A stretch of DNA of 64,000 bases from Luteimonas rhizosphaericola (GCF_029888045.1 NZ_JARXRN010000021.1:1-64000), one strand, 5' to 3'; counted from the stretch's first letter, positions 1-9,064 are shown. Notes: generated by a model from the letters alone, not told the origin. Numbers and translations: made by a program.

Positions 1-4
1 GAAC

Positions 5-25
5 GCCTGCCGCGCTGCGGCAGGC
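5..25 (-). terminator. GC-rich hairpin after the response regulator
   Basis: A perfect 9-bp inverted repeat (GCCTGCCGC, loop GCT, GCGGCAGGC) lies 15 bp beyond the stop codon of the leftward response regulator gene. The position fits an intrinsic terminator. The expected U-run would fall at or beyond the window edge, so it cannot be confirmed. Confidence 0.5.
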
Positions 26-40
26 CGGACATCCTGGCGA

Positions 41-682
41 TCAGACGAGCTGCAGCTCGAACGCCTTGAGCACCGCACGTGTGCGGTCGCGCACGCCGAG
101 CTTGCTGAGGATATTGGAGACGTGGTTCTTGATCGTGCCCTCGGCCACGCCGAGCGAGTTGGCGATCTCCTTGTTGGAGAAGCCGCCCGCCATCAGCCGC
201 AGGATCTCGGTCTCGCGGTCGGTGAGGGGATCCGGGCGATCGAGGCTGACGAACTCGTTGCGCATGTGTTCCAGCCCCGAGAGCAGGCGCTGGGTCACCG
301 CCGGCTGCACCAGCGAGCCGCCGCCGGCGACGGTGCGGATGGCGCCGACCAGCTGTTCGAGCGACACGTCTTTGAGCAGGTAGCCCTTGGCGCCGGCCTT
401 CATCCCGGCCAGCACCAGCTGGTCGTCGTCGAACGTGGTCAGAATGATGGTAGGCGGCAGTTCGCCGCTGCGAGAGAGCGCCTGCAGCGCCTCCAGCCCG
501 GACATCGCCGGCATGCGCATGTCCATCAGCACCACGTCGGGCTTGACCTGCGGGATCAGTTCCACCGCCTGCTTGCCGTCGCCGGCCTCGGCGATGACCT
601 CGATCCCGCCATCGAGCGCGAGCAGCGAGCGGATGCCCTGCCTCACCAGGGTCTGGTCGTCGACCAGGCAGACACGGATCAT
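41..682 (-). CDS. NarL/FixJ-family two-component response regulator
   Basis: This 213-residue DNA-binding response regulator is the partner of the kinase encoded just upstream. The receiver domain (about residues 3-118) has the acidic pair Asp8/Asp9, the probable phosphorylation site Asp54 in VLMDMRMP, and Lys104. A LuxR-type helix-turn-helix occupies about residues 150-208 (LTDRETEILRL...FSNKEIANSL). Length and architecture are standard for DesR/NarL proteins. Its ATG overlaps the kinase stop codon by 4 bp (ATGA), so the two are translationally coupled. The regulon and signal cannot be read from the sequence; DesK/DesR-like systems often respond to membrane state or efflux substrates, but that is only a family analogy. 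Confidence 0.93.
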   Translation of the reverse strand: MIRVCLVDDQTLVRQGIRSLLALDGGIEVIAEAGDGKQAVELIPQVKPDVVLMDMRMPAMSGLEALQALSRSGELPPTIILTTFDDDQLVLAGMKAGAKGYLLKDVSLEQLVGAIRTVAGGGSLVQPAVTQRLLSGLEHMRNEFVSLDRPDPLTDRETEILRLMAGGFSNKEIANSLGVAEGTIKNHVSNILSKLGVRDRTRAVLKAFELQLV

Positions 683-1935
683 GGAACCTCCAGCGGGTGG
701 TGTCGGATCGCGCCGGCCCCGGGCGCGACGGGTGGCGGGGTCGGAGCGGATGCAGCCGGCGCGCCGTCGTCGAGCGCGACCACGGTGCCCTCCATCGGCA
801 GCCGCAGGCGAACGGCGAAGCCGTGGCCCGGCGAAGTCTCCACCTGCAGCACGCCGCCGTGCGCGGCCAGGCGCTCGCGCATGCCGAGCAGGCCGTTGCC
901 GGCGGTGGCGACCTCGGCACCGCGGCCGTCGTCGCGGGCATCGAGCACCACCGCGTCGCCGTCGAACCCGTAGCGCAGGCGCAGGAGGCTGGCCTCGGCA
1001 TGGCGGACCGCATTGGTGATGATTTCCTGGGTGCAGCGCAGCAGCACGTGCGCGCGCTCGGGATCATCGACCAGGAAGGTCTGCGGCATGTCCATGTCGA
1101 TGCGCAGGCCGGGCACGTTGTCGGCCAGCGGCAGCAGGGTCGCGCGCATGTCGATCGCGTCGTCGTCGCGCAGCCGGCTCACCGCTTCGCGCACGTCGCT
1201 CAGCAGCAGCTTGGCCAGCGTGTGCGCCTGGGTGACGTGCTCCTGCGCCTGGCCGCTCACCAGATGGTTGGCGACTTCCAGGTTGAGGCTCAGCGCGGTG
1301 AGGTGGTGGCCCAGCAGGTCGTGCAGTTCGCGCGAGATGCGGGTGCGCTCGTTGACCCGCACGCTCTCGGCCAGCAGTGCGCGGGTGGCGCGCAACTCCG
1401 CGTTCAGCCGGCGTTGCTCGTCGCGCGCCAGCACCTGCTGCCGGGCCACGTAGCCGGTGGCGAACACGAAACAGGTGAAACCGGCGTACAGCACCGACTG
1501 CATCACCGCCTCGAACCACATGAATCCCAGGGCGCGGGTGTAGACCGGGATCACCACCAGTTCGCTGAGCACCAGCACGCCGATGCTGGCCGGAAGCGGC
1601 AGCAGCCACGGCAGCACGCAGGCCGCCACCATCAGCAGCAGCACGCCCAGCCCGCTGTTGCTGTAGTAACTCAGCGCGACCGCGCTGCCGATCATCAGCG
1701 CCAGCAGCACGTAGTCGAGCAGGTTCACCCGGCGCGCATCCAGGGCGCGGCTGAGCCAGGCGAAGCTGGCCCCGAACACCGCCCAGGCCACCCAGGCCGG
1801 CCAGCCGGCGCCGACGGCCGCGGGATCGGCCTCGTCCACCGGCCTGGAGATCAGCCACAGCGGCATCACGATCACCACCCAGGTGAACAGTCCGGCGTAG
1901 CGCAGCAGGCGGGCATGGTCGAGACGCGACAGCAT
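679..1935 (-). CDS. DesK-type sensor histidine kinase
   Basis: This 418-residue membrane histidine kinase phosphorylates the regulator encoded 3' of it. Five to six hydrophobic segments fill residues 12-165. The dimerisation/phosphoacceptor region follows, with His205 in the HisKA_3 motif RISRELHDLLGHH. The C-terminal HATPase domain has the N-box ITNAVRHA and the G-boxes DDGRG and GNGLLGMRERL. The start is placed at the ATG at 1935: the frame stays open for about 97 more codons upstream, but that part is low-complexity Arg/Ala/Pro sequence, whereas MLSRLDHARLLRYAG leads straight into the first membrane helix. There is no separate periplasmic sensor domain, so sensing is probably intramembrane. 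Confidence 0.9.
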   Translation of the reverse strand: MLSRLDHARLLRYAGLFTWVVIVMPLWLISRPVDEADPAAVGAGWPAWVAWAVFGASFAWLSRALDARRVNLLDYVLLALMIGSAVALSYYSNSGLGVLLLMVAACVLPWLLPLPASIGVLVLSELVVIPVYTRALGFMWFEAVMQSVLYAGFTCFVFATGYVARQQVLARDEQRRLNAELRATRALLAESVRVNERTRISRELHDLLGHHLTALSLNLEVANHLVSGQAQEHVTQAHTLAKLLLSDVREAVSRLRDDDAIDMRATLLPLADNVPGLRIDMDMPQTFLVDDPERAHVLLRCTQEIITNAVRHAEASLLRLRYGFDGDAVVLDARDDGRGAEVATAGNGLLGMRERLAAHGGVLQVETSPGHGFAVRLRLPMEGTVVALDDGAPAASAPTPPPVAPGAGAIRHHPLEVP

Positions 1936-2252
1936 GGGCGCATGGTAGGCGCTTTCCGGCGGCCGGCGAGTCCCTCGGAAGTCATACGGGCCGCGTGCGC
2001 GCGTTCGCGGGTGGGCGGGCAGCGTGCGATAATCCGCACCGGCGCCGCGGCGGCCGCCATGCGGCGTTCGCGCCGTTGACCGGTCCGCGGGGCCGGTGAG
2101 CGTGCCGGCGCCTGAGGCATGCCACGCATCCGGTCGCCCGGCGGGCGATGCGGCGCGCCGGGTCGGCTCTGCCTCCCCGGCCGACGCGACCGGGCGCGGC
2201 CATGCCCCGGCGCGCGGATCGCCCACGCGCCCGAAGTCTTCTGGAGTCAGGA
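1936..2252. other. Divergent intergenic region between kinase and acetyltransferase
   Basis: This 317-bp GC-rich spacer separates the leftward kinase from the rightward acetyltransferase. A GATAAT hexamer at 2028-2033 is a possible rightward -10 box, sitting inside a short inverted repeat (GTGCG...CGCAC, 2024-2039). No convincing -35 was seen. If used, it would leave a leader of more than 200 nt before the acetyltransferase. No coding sequence or known RNA was recognised here. Confidence 0.35.
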
Positions 2253-2837
2253 ATGTCGATCGTCATCCGCGACGTGCGTGAGCACGAGCTGGATTCCATC
2301 CTCGCCCTCAACAACGCCGCTGGCCCGACGATCCTGCCGCTGGACGCGGCCCGCTTCCGCAAGTTCTACGACAGCGCCGAGTATTTCCGCATCGCCGAGC
2401 GCGACGGCACCCTGGCCGGGTTCCTGGTCGGCTTCGGCTCCGACGCCGACCACGACAGCAGCAACTTCCACTGGTTCCGCGCCCACTGCGACCGGTTCTT
2501 CTACATCGACCGGATCGTGGTCGCCAGCCGCCGCCGCGGCGGCGGCGTCGGTCGCGCGTTCTACGCCGATGCCCAGAGCTATGCCGAACTGCGCTATCCG
2601 CTGCTGACCTGCGAGGTGTTCCTCGAGCACGACGCCGACCCGGTGCGCCTGTTCCACGGCAGCTTCGGCTTCCACGAGATCGGACAGCACGTGATGCCGG
2701 AGAGCGGCATCCGCGCCTCGATGATGTCCAAGGACATGTGCAGCTACCCGTGGGTGCGCGACACCTACGGCGAGGACCTGCCCGACGAGCCCTGGCTGCA
2801 GCGCCCCCGCGCGCCCTCCGCGGTGGCGAACGCATGA
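2253..2837 (+). CDS. GNAT-family N-acetyltransferase
   Basis: A 194-residue GNAT acetyltransferase that transfers an acetyl group from acetyl-CoA to an unidentified amine. The acetyl-CoA motif A is visible as DRIVVASRRRGGGVGRAFY (about residues 86-104), followed by LFHGSFGFHEIGQ typical of the C-terminal part. The start ATG at 2253 is preceded by a purine-rich GGAGTCAGG; the frame extends upstream without homology-like sequence. Its stop overlaps the minC start (ATGA), so it is probably cotranscribed and translationally coupled with minCDE. Whether it acts on a division protein or is simply the leading gene of the transcript is unknown. Confidence 0.85.
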   Translation: MSIVIRDVREHELDSILALNNAAGPTILPLDAARFRKFYDSAEYFRIAERDGTLAGFLVGFGSDADHDSSNFHWFRAHCDRFFYIDRIVVASRRRGGGVGRAFYADAQSYAELRYPLLTCEVFLEHDADPVRLFHGSFGFHEIGQHVMPESGIRASMMSKDMCSYPWVRDTYGEDLPDEPWLQRPRAPSAVANA

Positions 2838-3610
2838 GCGCGGCGATGGACTACGAACAGGCCGGGGAACTGAAGATCGGCCAGGTCGGCATCGCCAACC
2901 TGCGCGTGCGCACGCTGGATGTCGCGCGCCTGGCCGCGGAAATGCGCGACCGGGTCTCGCGCGCGCCGAAGCTGTTCGCGCGGGCCGCGGTGATCGTCGA
3001 TTTCGGCGGGCTGGCCGCCACCCCCGACACCGCCACCGCGCGCGCCCTGATCGAGGCCCTGCGCGAGGCCGGGGTGCTGCCGGTGGCGCTGGCCTGGGGC
3101 AGCAGCGACAACGAAGCCCTGGCGGTGGCGCTCGGACTGCCGCTGCTGGCCAAGTTCCGGGCCCAGTACGAGCCCGTCGCAGGGCAGCCCGAGACGCCGG
3201 CCGCGGTCCCGCCGCCCGCGCCCGCCAGGGTGGTCGACGCCCCCGCCCCGGCCAAGGCCGCGCCGCCTCGCGGCGACGCCGCGCCCGGCCTGGTGCAGGC
3301 GCCGCCGGTGCGCTCGGGCCAGCAGGTCTACGCCGAGAACCGCGACCTGACCGTGCTGTCGCAGGTGGGCGCGGGCGCCGAGGTGATCGCCGACGGCTCG
3401 ATCCACATCTACGGTCCGCTGCGCGGCCGGGCGCTGGCCGGCGCCCAGGGCAACGAGAAGGCGCGCATCTTCTGCCGCGCCTTCCACGCCGAACTGGTCG
3501 CCGTGGCCGGCCATTACAAAGTGCTGGAAGATATCCCCAGCGAACTGCACGGCAAGCCGGTGCAGGTCTGGCTCGAAAACGAAGAACTCAAGATCGCCGC
3601 ACTCGATTGA
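2834..3610 (+). CDS. minC: Septum site-determining protein MinC
   Basis: This 258-residue protein inhibits FtsZ assembly away from midcell and is recruited to the membrane by MinD. The N-terminal domain (about residues 10-105: LKIGQVGIANLRVRTLD...VIVDFGG) is joined by an Ala/Pro-rich linker (about 115-160) to the C-terminal beta-helix domain, recognisable by GAEVIADGSIHIYGPLRGRALAGA and an acidic C-terminus. The ATG at 2834 overlaps the upstream stop; a second ATG four codons later is an alternative. Length is close to gammaproteobacterial MinC (about 230-250), the difference being the linker. It is followed after 25 bp by minD. Confidence 0.95.
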   Translation: MSAAMDYEQAGELKIGQVGIANLRVRTLDVARLAAEMRDRVSRAPKLFARAAVIVDFGGLAATPDTATARALIEALREAGVLPVALAWGSSDNEALAVALGLPLLAKFRAQYEPVAGQPETPAAVPPPAPARVVDAPAPAKAAPPRGDAAPGLVQAPPVRSGQQVYAENRDLTVLSQVGAGAEVIADGSIHIYGPLRGRALAGAQGNEKARIFCRAFHAELVAVAGHYKVLEDIPSELHGKPVQVWLENEELKIAALD

Positions 3611-3635
3611 CGGCGACACTCACAGGAGACGTGTT

Positions 3636-4445
3636 TTGGCAGAAATCATCGTGGTCACCTCGGGCAAGGGCGGCGTCGGCAAGACGACCAGCAGCGCGAG
3701 CATCGCCAACGGACTGGCGCGCCGCGGCAAGAAGGTCGCCGTCATCGACTTCGACGTCGGCCTGCGCAACCTCGACCTGATCATGGGCTGCGAGCGCCGG
3801 GTGGTGTATGACTTCGTCAACGTCGTCCAGGGCGAAGCCTCGCTGCGCCAGGCGCTGATCAAGGACAAGCGGTTCGAGAACCTCTACGTGCTGGCCGCCT
3901 CGCAGACCCGCGACAAGGACGCGCTGACCACCGAAGGCGTGGAGAAGGTGCTGAAGGACCTGTCCGACGACGGCTTCGAGTACATCGTCTGCGACTCGCC
4001 CGCGGGCATCGAGAAGGGCGCGTTCCTGGCGATGTACTTCGCCGACCGCGCCATCGTGGTGGTCAACCCCGAGGTGTCCTCAGTGCGCGACTCCGACCGC
4101 ATCCTCGGCCTGCTGTCGTCCAAGACCCGCAAGGCCGAGGCCGGCGAGCGGGTGCAGGAGCACCTGCTGCTCACCCGCTACAACCCCGATCGCGTCGGCA
4201 AGGGCGAGATGCTCTCGATCACCGACGTCGAGGAGGTGCTTGGCATCAAGACGCTCGGCGTGATCCCCGAATCGCCCGACGTGCTGGACGCCTCCAACAA
4301 GGGCGAGCCGGTGATCCTGGCCGGCGAGTCCAACGCGGGCCAGGCCTACGACGACGCCGTCGCCCGCCTGCTCGGCGAAGACCGGCCGATGCGCTTCACC
4401 CAGGCGGACAAGAAGGGCTTCTTCAGCAAGCTCTTCGGGGGTTGA
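3636..4445 (+). CDS. minD: Septum site-determining ATPase MinD
   Basis: A 269-residue ParA/MinD-type ATPase that binds the inner membrane in its ATP form, recruits MinC, and is released by MinE, giving the pole-to-pole oscillation. The deviant Walker A motif GKGGVGKTT is at residues 10-18, followed by [18 protein letters not shown]. The amphipathic membrane-targeting helix is the C-terminal [11 protein letters not shown]. The start is a TTG at 3636 with a good ribosome binding site (AGGAG at 3624-3628) 7 nt upstream; no ATG fits the conserved N-terminus. It abuts minE, whose first possible ATG overlaps the minD stop by one base. Confidence 0.97.
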   Translation: MAEIIVVTSGKGGVGKTTSSASIANGLARRGKKVAVIDFDVGLRNLDLIMGCERRVVYDFVNVVQGEASLRQALIKDKRFENLYVLAASQTRDKDALTTEGVEKVLKDLSDDGFEYIVCDSPAGIEKGAFLAMYFADRAIVVVNPEVSSVRDSDRILGLLSSKTRKAEAGERVQEHLLLTRYNPDRVGKGEMLSITDVEEVLGIKTLGVIPESPDVLDASNKGEPVILAGESNAGQAYDDAVARLLGEDRPMRFTQADKKGFFSKLFGG

Positions 4446-4447
4446 TG

Positions 4448-4711
4448 ATGGGACTGTTCGATTTCCTCAAGCCCAAGCAGAACACCGCCGCGATCGCCAA
4501 GGACCGCCTGCGCATCATCGTCGCGCAGGAACGCACCAGCCGCGGCGCGCCCGACTACCTGCCGCTGCTGCAGCGCGAACTGCTGGAAGTGATCCGCAAG
4601 TACGTCAGCGTCGATGTCGACGCGGTCAAGGTGGACCTGGTCAAGGACGGCGAACACGACGTGCTCGACATCTCGGTTGCCCTGCCCGACGGGCGGACAG
4701 CGACCGCCTGA
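4448..4711 (+). CDS. minE: Cell division topological specificity factor MinE
   Basis: This 87-residue protein stimulates the MinD ATPase and restricts MinCD to the poles. The N-terminus [11 protein letters not shown] is the membrane/MinD-binding segment, [13 protein letters not shown] is the anti-MinCD helix or beta strand, and the C-terminal topological domain contains [17 protein letters not shown]. Two adjacent ATG codons (4445 and 4448) are possible; the second gives the canonical MGLFDF start, while the first overlaps the minD stop. It closes the GNAT-minCDE transcript. Confidence 0.95.
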   Translation: MGLFDFLKPKQNTAAIAKDRLRIIVAQERTSRGAPDYLPLLQRELLEVIRKYVSVDVDAVKVDLVKDGEHDVLDISVALPDGRTATA

Positions 4712-4844
4712 GCCCCGCGGTGGCGCCGAGCCCGGTGGCCGACGGCGGATGCCGGCGCGGCCGCACGGCACGCCCGGCGGCTGCGGCTGCGGCGCGCATC
4801 CGACCGCGCCGGTCCACGGCTCACCGCTCCGCCGCCGTTCCACC

Positions 4845-5378
4845 ATGACCCTGCAAGACGCCGCTCCATCCCCCGCGCTCCTGCTGCTGCGCGAGATCGC
4901 GTTCGACGACTGCGCCCACCTGCTGTCGCGCTACGGGCTGCGGCTGTGCCGGGTCGCGGACGGCGCGGCGATTCCCGGCAGCTACTGGGGCGAGCCGGAG
5001 GCCGGCATCGTCGGCAGCGACGTGTTCGTGCGCGCCGACACGCCGGTGCATTCGCTGCTGCACGAGGCCTCGCACCTGATCGTGCTGCCGCCGGCGCGGC
5101 GCCAGTCGGTGCATACCGATGCGACCGACTCGGTCGAGGAAGAAGACGCGGTCTGCCTGCTGCAGGCGCTCCTCGGCGATGCCCTGCACGGCGTGGGGCG
5201 CGCGCGCGTGCTGGCCGACATGGATGCCTGGGGCTATACCTTCCGCCTGGGCAGCGCGCGCGCCTATTTCGAGCGCGACGCCGACGCTGCATGGGCCTGG
5301 CTGCAGGCGCGCGGGCTGGTGGATGCGCAACGCCGCCTGGCTGTCGCACCGGACATCGGACATCGCGGGCCGGCCTGA
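4845..5378 (+). CDS. Small putative zinc-binding (HExxH) protein
   Basis: A 177-residue soluble protein of unknown function. Its clearest feature is HEASH within VHSLLHEASHLIVLPP (about residues 72-76), the HExxH pattern of zincin metallopeptidases. It is followed 23-24 residues later by acidic residues (SVEEEDAVC) where a gluzincin third ligand could lie. No signal peptide or membrane segment is seen, so it is probably cytoplasmic. It lies 133 bp downstream of minE in the same direction and could be read through from that operon. The start ATG at 4845 was chosen because the upstream frame is low-complexity. A non-peptidase role is equally possible. Confidence 0.7.
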   Translation: MTLQDAAPSPALLLLREIAFDDCAHLLSRYGLRLCRVADGAAIPGSYWGEPEAGIVGSDVFVRADTPVHSLLHEASHLIVLPPARRQSVHTDATDSVEEEDAVCLLQALLGDALHGVGRARVLADMDAWGYTFRLGSARAYFERDADAAWAWLQARGLVDAQRRLAVAPDIGHRGPA

Positions 5379-5398
5379 GGCCGCGCGTCCAGCCCCAC

Positions 5399-5427
5399 TT
5401 GCGGACGCCCGGGGCGCGCTCTAGCCT
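5399..5427 (+). promoter_or_regulatory. Sigma-70-like promoter of the M2 peptidase gene
   Basis: TTGCGG (5399-5404) and TAGCCT (5422-5427) are separated by 17 bp and lie about 37 bp upstream of the peptidase start codon. TAGCCT/TAGGCT-like -10 boxes recur upstream of other genes in this window. Confidence 0.55.
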
Positions 5428-5463
5428 GCGCGCATCGCTCCGAGCGCAACTCCGGGAAACGCC

Positions 5464-7521
5464 GTGATCCTCCGCAACCGCCTGCTCGCCCTGGCCATCG
5501 GCGCCAGCCTTGCCCTCTCCGCCTGCCAGCGCGAACCCTCCCCGTCTGGCGAGACCGGCGACGCGCCCGCGTCCTCGCAGGCCGCGCCGCAGGACGAGAC
5601 CGCTGACCAGTTCATCGCCCGCGTCAACGCCGAACTCAAGGCGATGTACCCCGAGCTGACCGCGGCGCAGTGGCTGTCGAGCACCTACATCACCGACGAC
5701 AGCCAGCTGCTGGCGGCCAAGGCCAACGAGAAGTTCCTGACCTCGCTCAACGACTGGATCGAGCAGTCGAAGAAGTTCGAGGGCCAGGAGATGTCGCCGC
5801 AGACCGCGCGCGCGATCACCCTGCTCAAGCTCGGCACCGCGATGCCGGCGCCGAAGGATCCGGCCAAGCTCGCCGAGCTGACCCGCATCGCCACCCGCAT
5901 GGAAGGCATGTACGGAAGCGGCAGCTACTGCACGACCGCGGGCGATTCGAAGAGCTGCCGCCAGCTGGGCGAACTCGAGGACGTGCTGCGCAACGACCGC
6001 GACTACGACGCCCAGCTGGAAGCGTGGCAGGGCTGGCACACCATCTCCCAGCCCATGCGCGAGGATTACCAGCGCTTCGTTGCGCTGGTGAACGAAGGCG
6101 CGAAGGAACTCGGCTATGCCGACGCCGGCGAGATGTGGCGCTCGGGCTACGACATGTCACCCGCCGAGCTCGCCGCCGAGACCGACCGCCTGTGGGGCCA
6201 GGTCAAGCCGCTGTACGAGCAGCTGCACTGCTACACCCGCACCCGGCTCGAGGCGCAGTACCCGGGCCGCGGCGCGGTGAACGGGCTGCTGCCCGCGCAC
6301 CTGCTCGGCAACATGTGGCAGCAGGACTGGGGCAACCTCTGGGACGTGCTCGCGCCCTACAGCGAGCAGGAAGCCGGCGCCGACCTGGACGTGACTGCCG
6401 CGCTCGAGCGTCGCTACCAGTCCGACCTCAACGCGCGCCTGGCGAAGGAGAACGCGCTGATCGACACCGACCGCCGGGTGGAAGTGGTGCGCGAGGCACA
6501 GCTGGAGGATGCCAGGCGCATGACCCGCCAGGCCGAGGAGTTCTACACCTCGCTCGGCATGCCGAAGCTGCCCGAGAGCTACTGGCAGAAGACCCAGTTC
6601 ATCAAGCCGCGCGACCGCGACGTGGTCTGCCACGCCAGCGCTTGGGACATGAACATGGGTGGCGAGGACGGCAAGTCGCCGGACGTGCGTACCAAGATGT
6701 GCATCAAGCCCAACGAGGAAGACTTCACCACGATCTACCACGAGCTCGGGCACGTCTATTACTACCTGGCCTACAACGACCAGCCGCCGCTGTTCCAGGG
6801 CGGCGCGCACGACGGCTTCCACGAGGCGATCGGCGACACCATCGTGCTGGCGATGACGCCGGGCTACCTGCAGTCGATCGGCCTGGTCGGCGCGCAGCAG
6901 CCCAGCCGCGAGGCGCTGATCAACTCGCAGATGCGGATGGCGCTGGCCAAGGTGTCGTTCCTGCCGTTCGGGCTGATGATCGACCGCTGGCGCTGGGGCG
7001 TGTTCGACGGCTCGATCACGCCGGAGAACTACAACGCCGCGTGGTGGGAACTGAAGGCGAAGTACCAGGGCGTGGCGCCGGTGACGGCGCGCGGCGAGGA
7101 ATTCTTCGACCCGGGCGCGAAGTACCACGTGCCGGGCAACACGCCGTACACGCGCTACTTCCTCTCGCACGTGCTGCAGTTCCAGTTCTACAAGTCGCTG
7201 TGCGAGGCGGCCGGCTTCAAGGGCCCGCTGTACGAATGCACCTTCGCCGGCAACCAGGCCGCGGGCGAGAAGTTCTGGTCGATGCTGTCCAAGGGCAACA
7301 GCCAGCCCTGGCAGCAGACCATGACCGAGCTCACCGGCGGCGAGCAGATGGACGCCTCGGCGGTGCTGGAATACTTCGCACCGCTGCAGGAGTGGCTGAA
7401 GACCCAGAACGAGGGCAAGACCTGCGGCTGGCAGGCGTCAGTCGCACCTGCCGCACCCGCCGCACCGACGCCCCCGGCGGCACCCGGGCCCGAACGGGAC
7501 GCGACCGCCACCCGGAGCTGA
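5464..7521 (+). CDS. M2-family peptidyl-dipeptidase (ACE-like) lipoprotein
   Basis: A 685-residue zinc dipeptidyl carboxypeptidase homologous to angiotensin-converting enzyme, expected to remove C-terminal dipeptides from oligopeptides in the periplasm. The N-terminus has a lipoprotein signal with lipobox LSAC (Cys at about residue 20), so it is probably membrane-anchored. The zinc motif HELGH is at residues 426-430, with the third ligand Glu454 in HEAIGDT; all catalytic hallmarks are intact. The length equals bacterial M2 enzymes plus a low-complexity Ala/Pro tail of about 30 residues. The start is GTG at 5464. Single-gene transcription is likely, with a promoter at 5399-5427 and a hairpin after the stop. 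Confidence 0.93.
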   Translation: MILRNRLLALAIGASLALSACQREPSPSGETGDAPASSQAAPQDETADQFIARVNAELKAMYPELTAAQWLSSTYITDDSQLLAAKANEKFLTSLNDWIEQSKKFEGQEMSPQTARAITLLKLGTAMPAPKDPAKLAELTRIATRMEGMYGSGSYCTTAGDSKSCRQLGELEDVLRNDRDYDAQLEAWQGWHTISQPMREDYQRFVALVNEGAKELGYADAGEMWRSGYDMSPAELAAETDRLWGQVKPLYEQLHCYTRTRLEAQYPGRGAVNGLLPAHLLGNMWQQDWGNLWDVLAPYSEQEAGADLDVTAALERRYQSDLNARLAKENALIDTDRRVEVVREAQLEDARRMTRQAEEFYTSLGMPKLPESYWQKTQFIKPRDRDVVCHASAWDMNMGGEDGKSPDVRTKMCIKPNEEDFTTIYHELGHVYYYLAYNDQPPLFQGGAHDGFHEAIGDTIVLAMTPGYLQSIGLVGAQQPSREALINSQMRMALAKVSFLPFGLMIDRWRWGVFDGSITPENYNAAWWELKAKYQGVAPVTARGEEFFDPGAKYHVPGNTPYTRYFLSHVLQFQFYKSLCEAAGFKGPLYECTFAGNQAAGEKFWSMLSKGNSQPWQQTMTELTGGEQMDASAVLEYFAPLQEWLKTQNEGKTCGWQASVAPAAPAAPTPPAAPGPERDATATRS

Positions 7522-7555
7522 CGTTCGGCTGCGAGCGCGGGATGTTCGCCTCGGC

Positions 7556-7576
7556 GCCGCCCGCCAGGCGGGCGGC
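7556..7576 (+). terminator. Inverted repeat after the M2 peptidase gene
   Basis: A perfect 10-bp inverted repeat (GCCGCCCGCC / GGCGGGCGGC with a 1-nt centre) starts 34 bp after the peptidase stop and can fold as a 9-bp hairpin. No U-run follows, so termination strength is uncertain. It is directly followed by TATGAT (7582-7587), a possible -10 box for the protease gene. Confidence 0.45.
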
Positions 7577-7615
7577 TGCCCTATGATGGCAGGGTCACTC
7601 CAGGGGGAAAACTCG

Positions 7616-9049
7616 ATGCCGTCCGTCCGCTGCCGGGGCCTGTCCGGCCTGCTTGCGCTGTCCGCCTTCACCACGGCCCTCGCGGGCCAGCCGCCGCGCA
7701 TGCATGCGGAACCAAGCCGCACGCCCGCGCAGAAGCAACAGCTCGCATGGCGCGCCGCGGACACCATTGCGGTGCCCGCCACGCGCCTGCACTACGGCGA
7801 AATGAGCCCCAGGCGCATCCTTGCGCTTCACCACGCCAATACCGTCCGCACCGGCAAGCCGCTTCAGATCGGCATCGCACGCGAGGCCGCGGGGGAAGCG
7901 CGTAGCGCCGATCTGCCGCCGCTGCGCTGGACGACGCGCGCCGACGGCAGCTCGGTGGCCAGGATCGAACTGCTGTCGCCCCTCGCATACGGCATCCGCG
8001 CCGGCCTGGACGTGTCGCGACTGGACCCGCGCGCCGAGTTGCGCTTCGCCGGTTCGGCCCGTCCCGACGTGGTGCTGGCCACGCTCACCGGTGCACAGGC
8101 GCGCGCCCGTCGCGGCGACGACGGCCTGTACTGGACCCCCGCGACGGATGGCGAGACGCAGCTGATCGAGCTCTGGCTTCCGGCGGATGCCTCCCCTGCC
8201 GATGTGCAGCTGCGGGCACCGCGCCTGAGCCACCTGATGACCAACGCGCTGGACGACTTCAAGATCCTCAAAAACGTCGGCGCCTCCGACACGTGCAACA
8301 TCGACACCGTGTGCCGGGTGGGCCAGCTCGGGCAGACGTTCGTCAACGCGAAGGCGGCCGTGGCGCGAATGATCTTCGTGCTCGACGGCGGCAGCTACTA
8401 CTGCACAGGTACGCTGCTCAACGATACCGACGCCGCGACCCAGGTGCCCCTGTTCCATACGGCGCACCACTGCATCCCGACCCAGTCGGTCGCGATCACC
8501 CTGAACACCTACTGGAATTTCGAGTCCACGGCGTGTGGTGTCGATGCCCCCGCGAGCTACACCATGTTGACCGGTGGCGCGGACTACCTGTATTCCAGCG
8601 AATCCACCGACGGTGCCCTGCTGCGCCTGCGCGACAACGCGCCTGCAGGCGCAACCTTCGCGGGCTGGGATGCGAATGTCCTGCCGGCTTCGAGCGCCGT
8701 GACCGCGATCCACCACCCAGCGGGCGATCTGAAGAAGGTGTCGTTCGGCCAGCACCTACCCGGCGACAGCACGGGCGTGCGGCACGCGGCCGGCTGGCTG
8801 CAGGGCACCACCGAAGGCGGCAGCAGCGGCTCGGGATTGTTCACGGTCGGCAGCGGCGGCTACTACCTGCGCGGGGGGCTCTACGGCGGCAGCGCCTCGT
8901 GCAACAACAGCGGCGCGCTCGGCAATGCCGGTAACGTGGACTGGTATTCCCGCTTCGACGTCGACTTTCCGAGCATCCGCCAGTACCTCATGCCCGCGCC
9001 CGCGGTTCCGCGGCGTCGCAACGGATCGCAGCCGCTCAGGGCACCGTAG
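7616..9049 (+). CDS. Secreted serine endopeptidase, lysyl-endopeptidase-like (S1 fold)
   Basis: A 477-residue preproprotease. An N-terminal signal peptide (residues 1 to about 25) and a propeptide of about 200 residues precede a chymotrypsin-fold domain. The catalytic triad can be assigned: His285 in FHTAHHC, Asp332 in STDGALLRL, and Ser404 in TEGGSSGSGLF, the pattern seen in Achromobacter protease I-like enzymes rather than GDSGG trypsins. Several Cys residues (for example in SDTCNIDTVC) suggest disulfides in an extracellular protein. The ATG at 7616 has the ribosome binding site AGGGGGA 5-6 nt upstream; an ATG 11 codons earlier lacks one. Lys specificity is a family inference. Confidence 0.88.
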   Translation: MPSVRCRGLSGLLALSAFTTALAGQPPRMHAEPSRTPAQKQQLAWRAADTIAVPATRLHYGEMSPRRILALHHANTVRTGKPLQIGIAREAAGEARSADLPPLRWTTRADGSSVARIELLSPLAYGIRAGLDVSRLDPRAELRFAGSARPDVVLATLTGAQARARRGDDGLYWTPATDGETQLIELWLPADASPADVQLRAPRLSHLMTNALDDFKILKNVGASDTCNIDTVCRVGQLGQTFVNAKAAVARMIFVLDGGSYYCTGTLLNDTDAATQVPLFHTAHHCIPTQSVAITLNTYWNFESTACGVDAPASYTMLTGGADYLYSSESTDGALLRLRDNAPAGATFAGWDANVLPASSAVTAIHHPAGDLKKVSFGQHLPGDSTGVRHAAGWLQGTTEGGSSGSGLFTVGSGGYYLRGGLYGGSASCNNSGALGNAGNVDWYSRFDVDFPSIRQYLMPAPAVPRRRNGSQPLRAP

Positions 9050-9064
9050 CGTCGCGGCGCATCG

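Noticed and set aside
5119..5424. Alternative coding frames over the HExxH gene
   Set aside because: They are Arg/Ala-rich shadows without start signals, whereas the chosen frame has a compact, non-biased composition.
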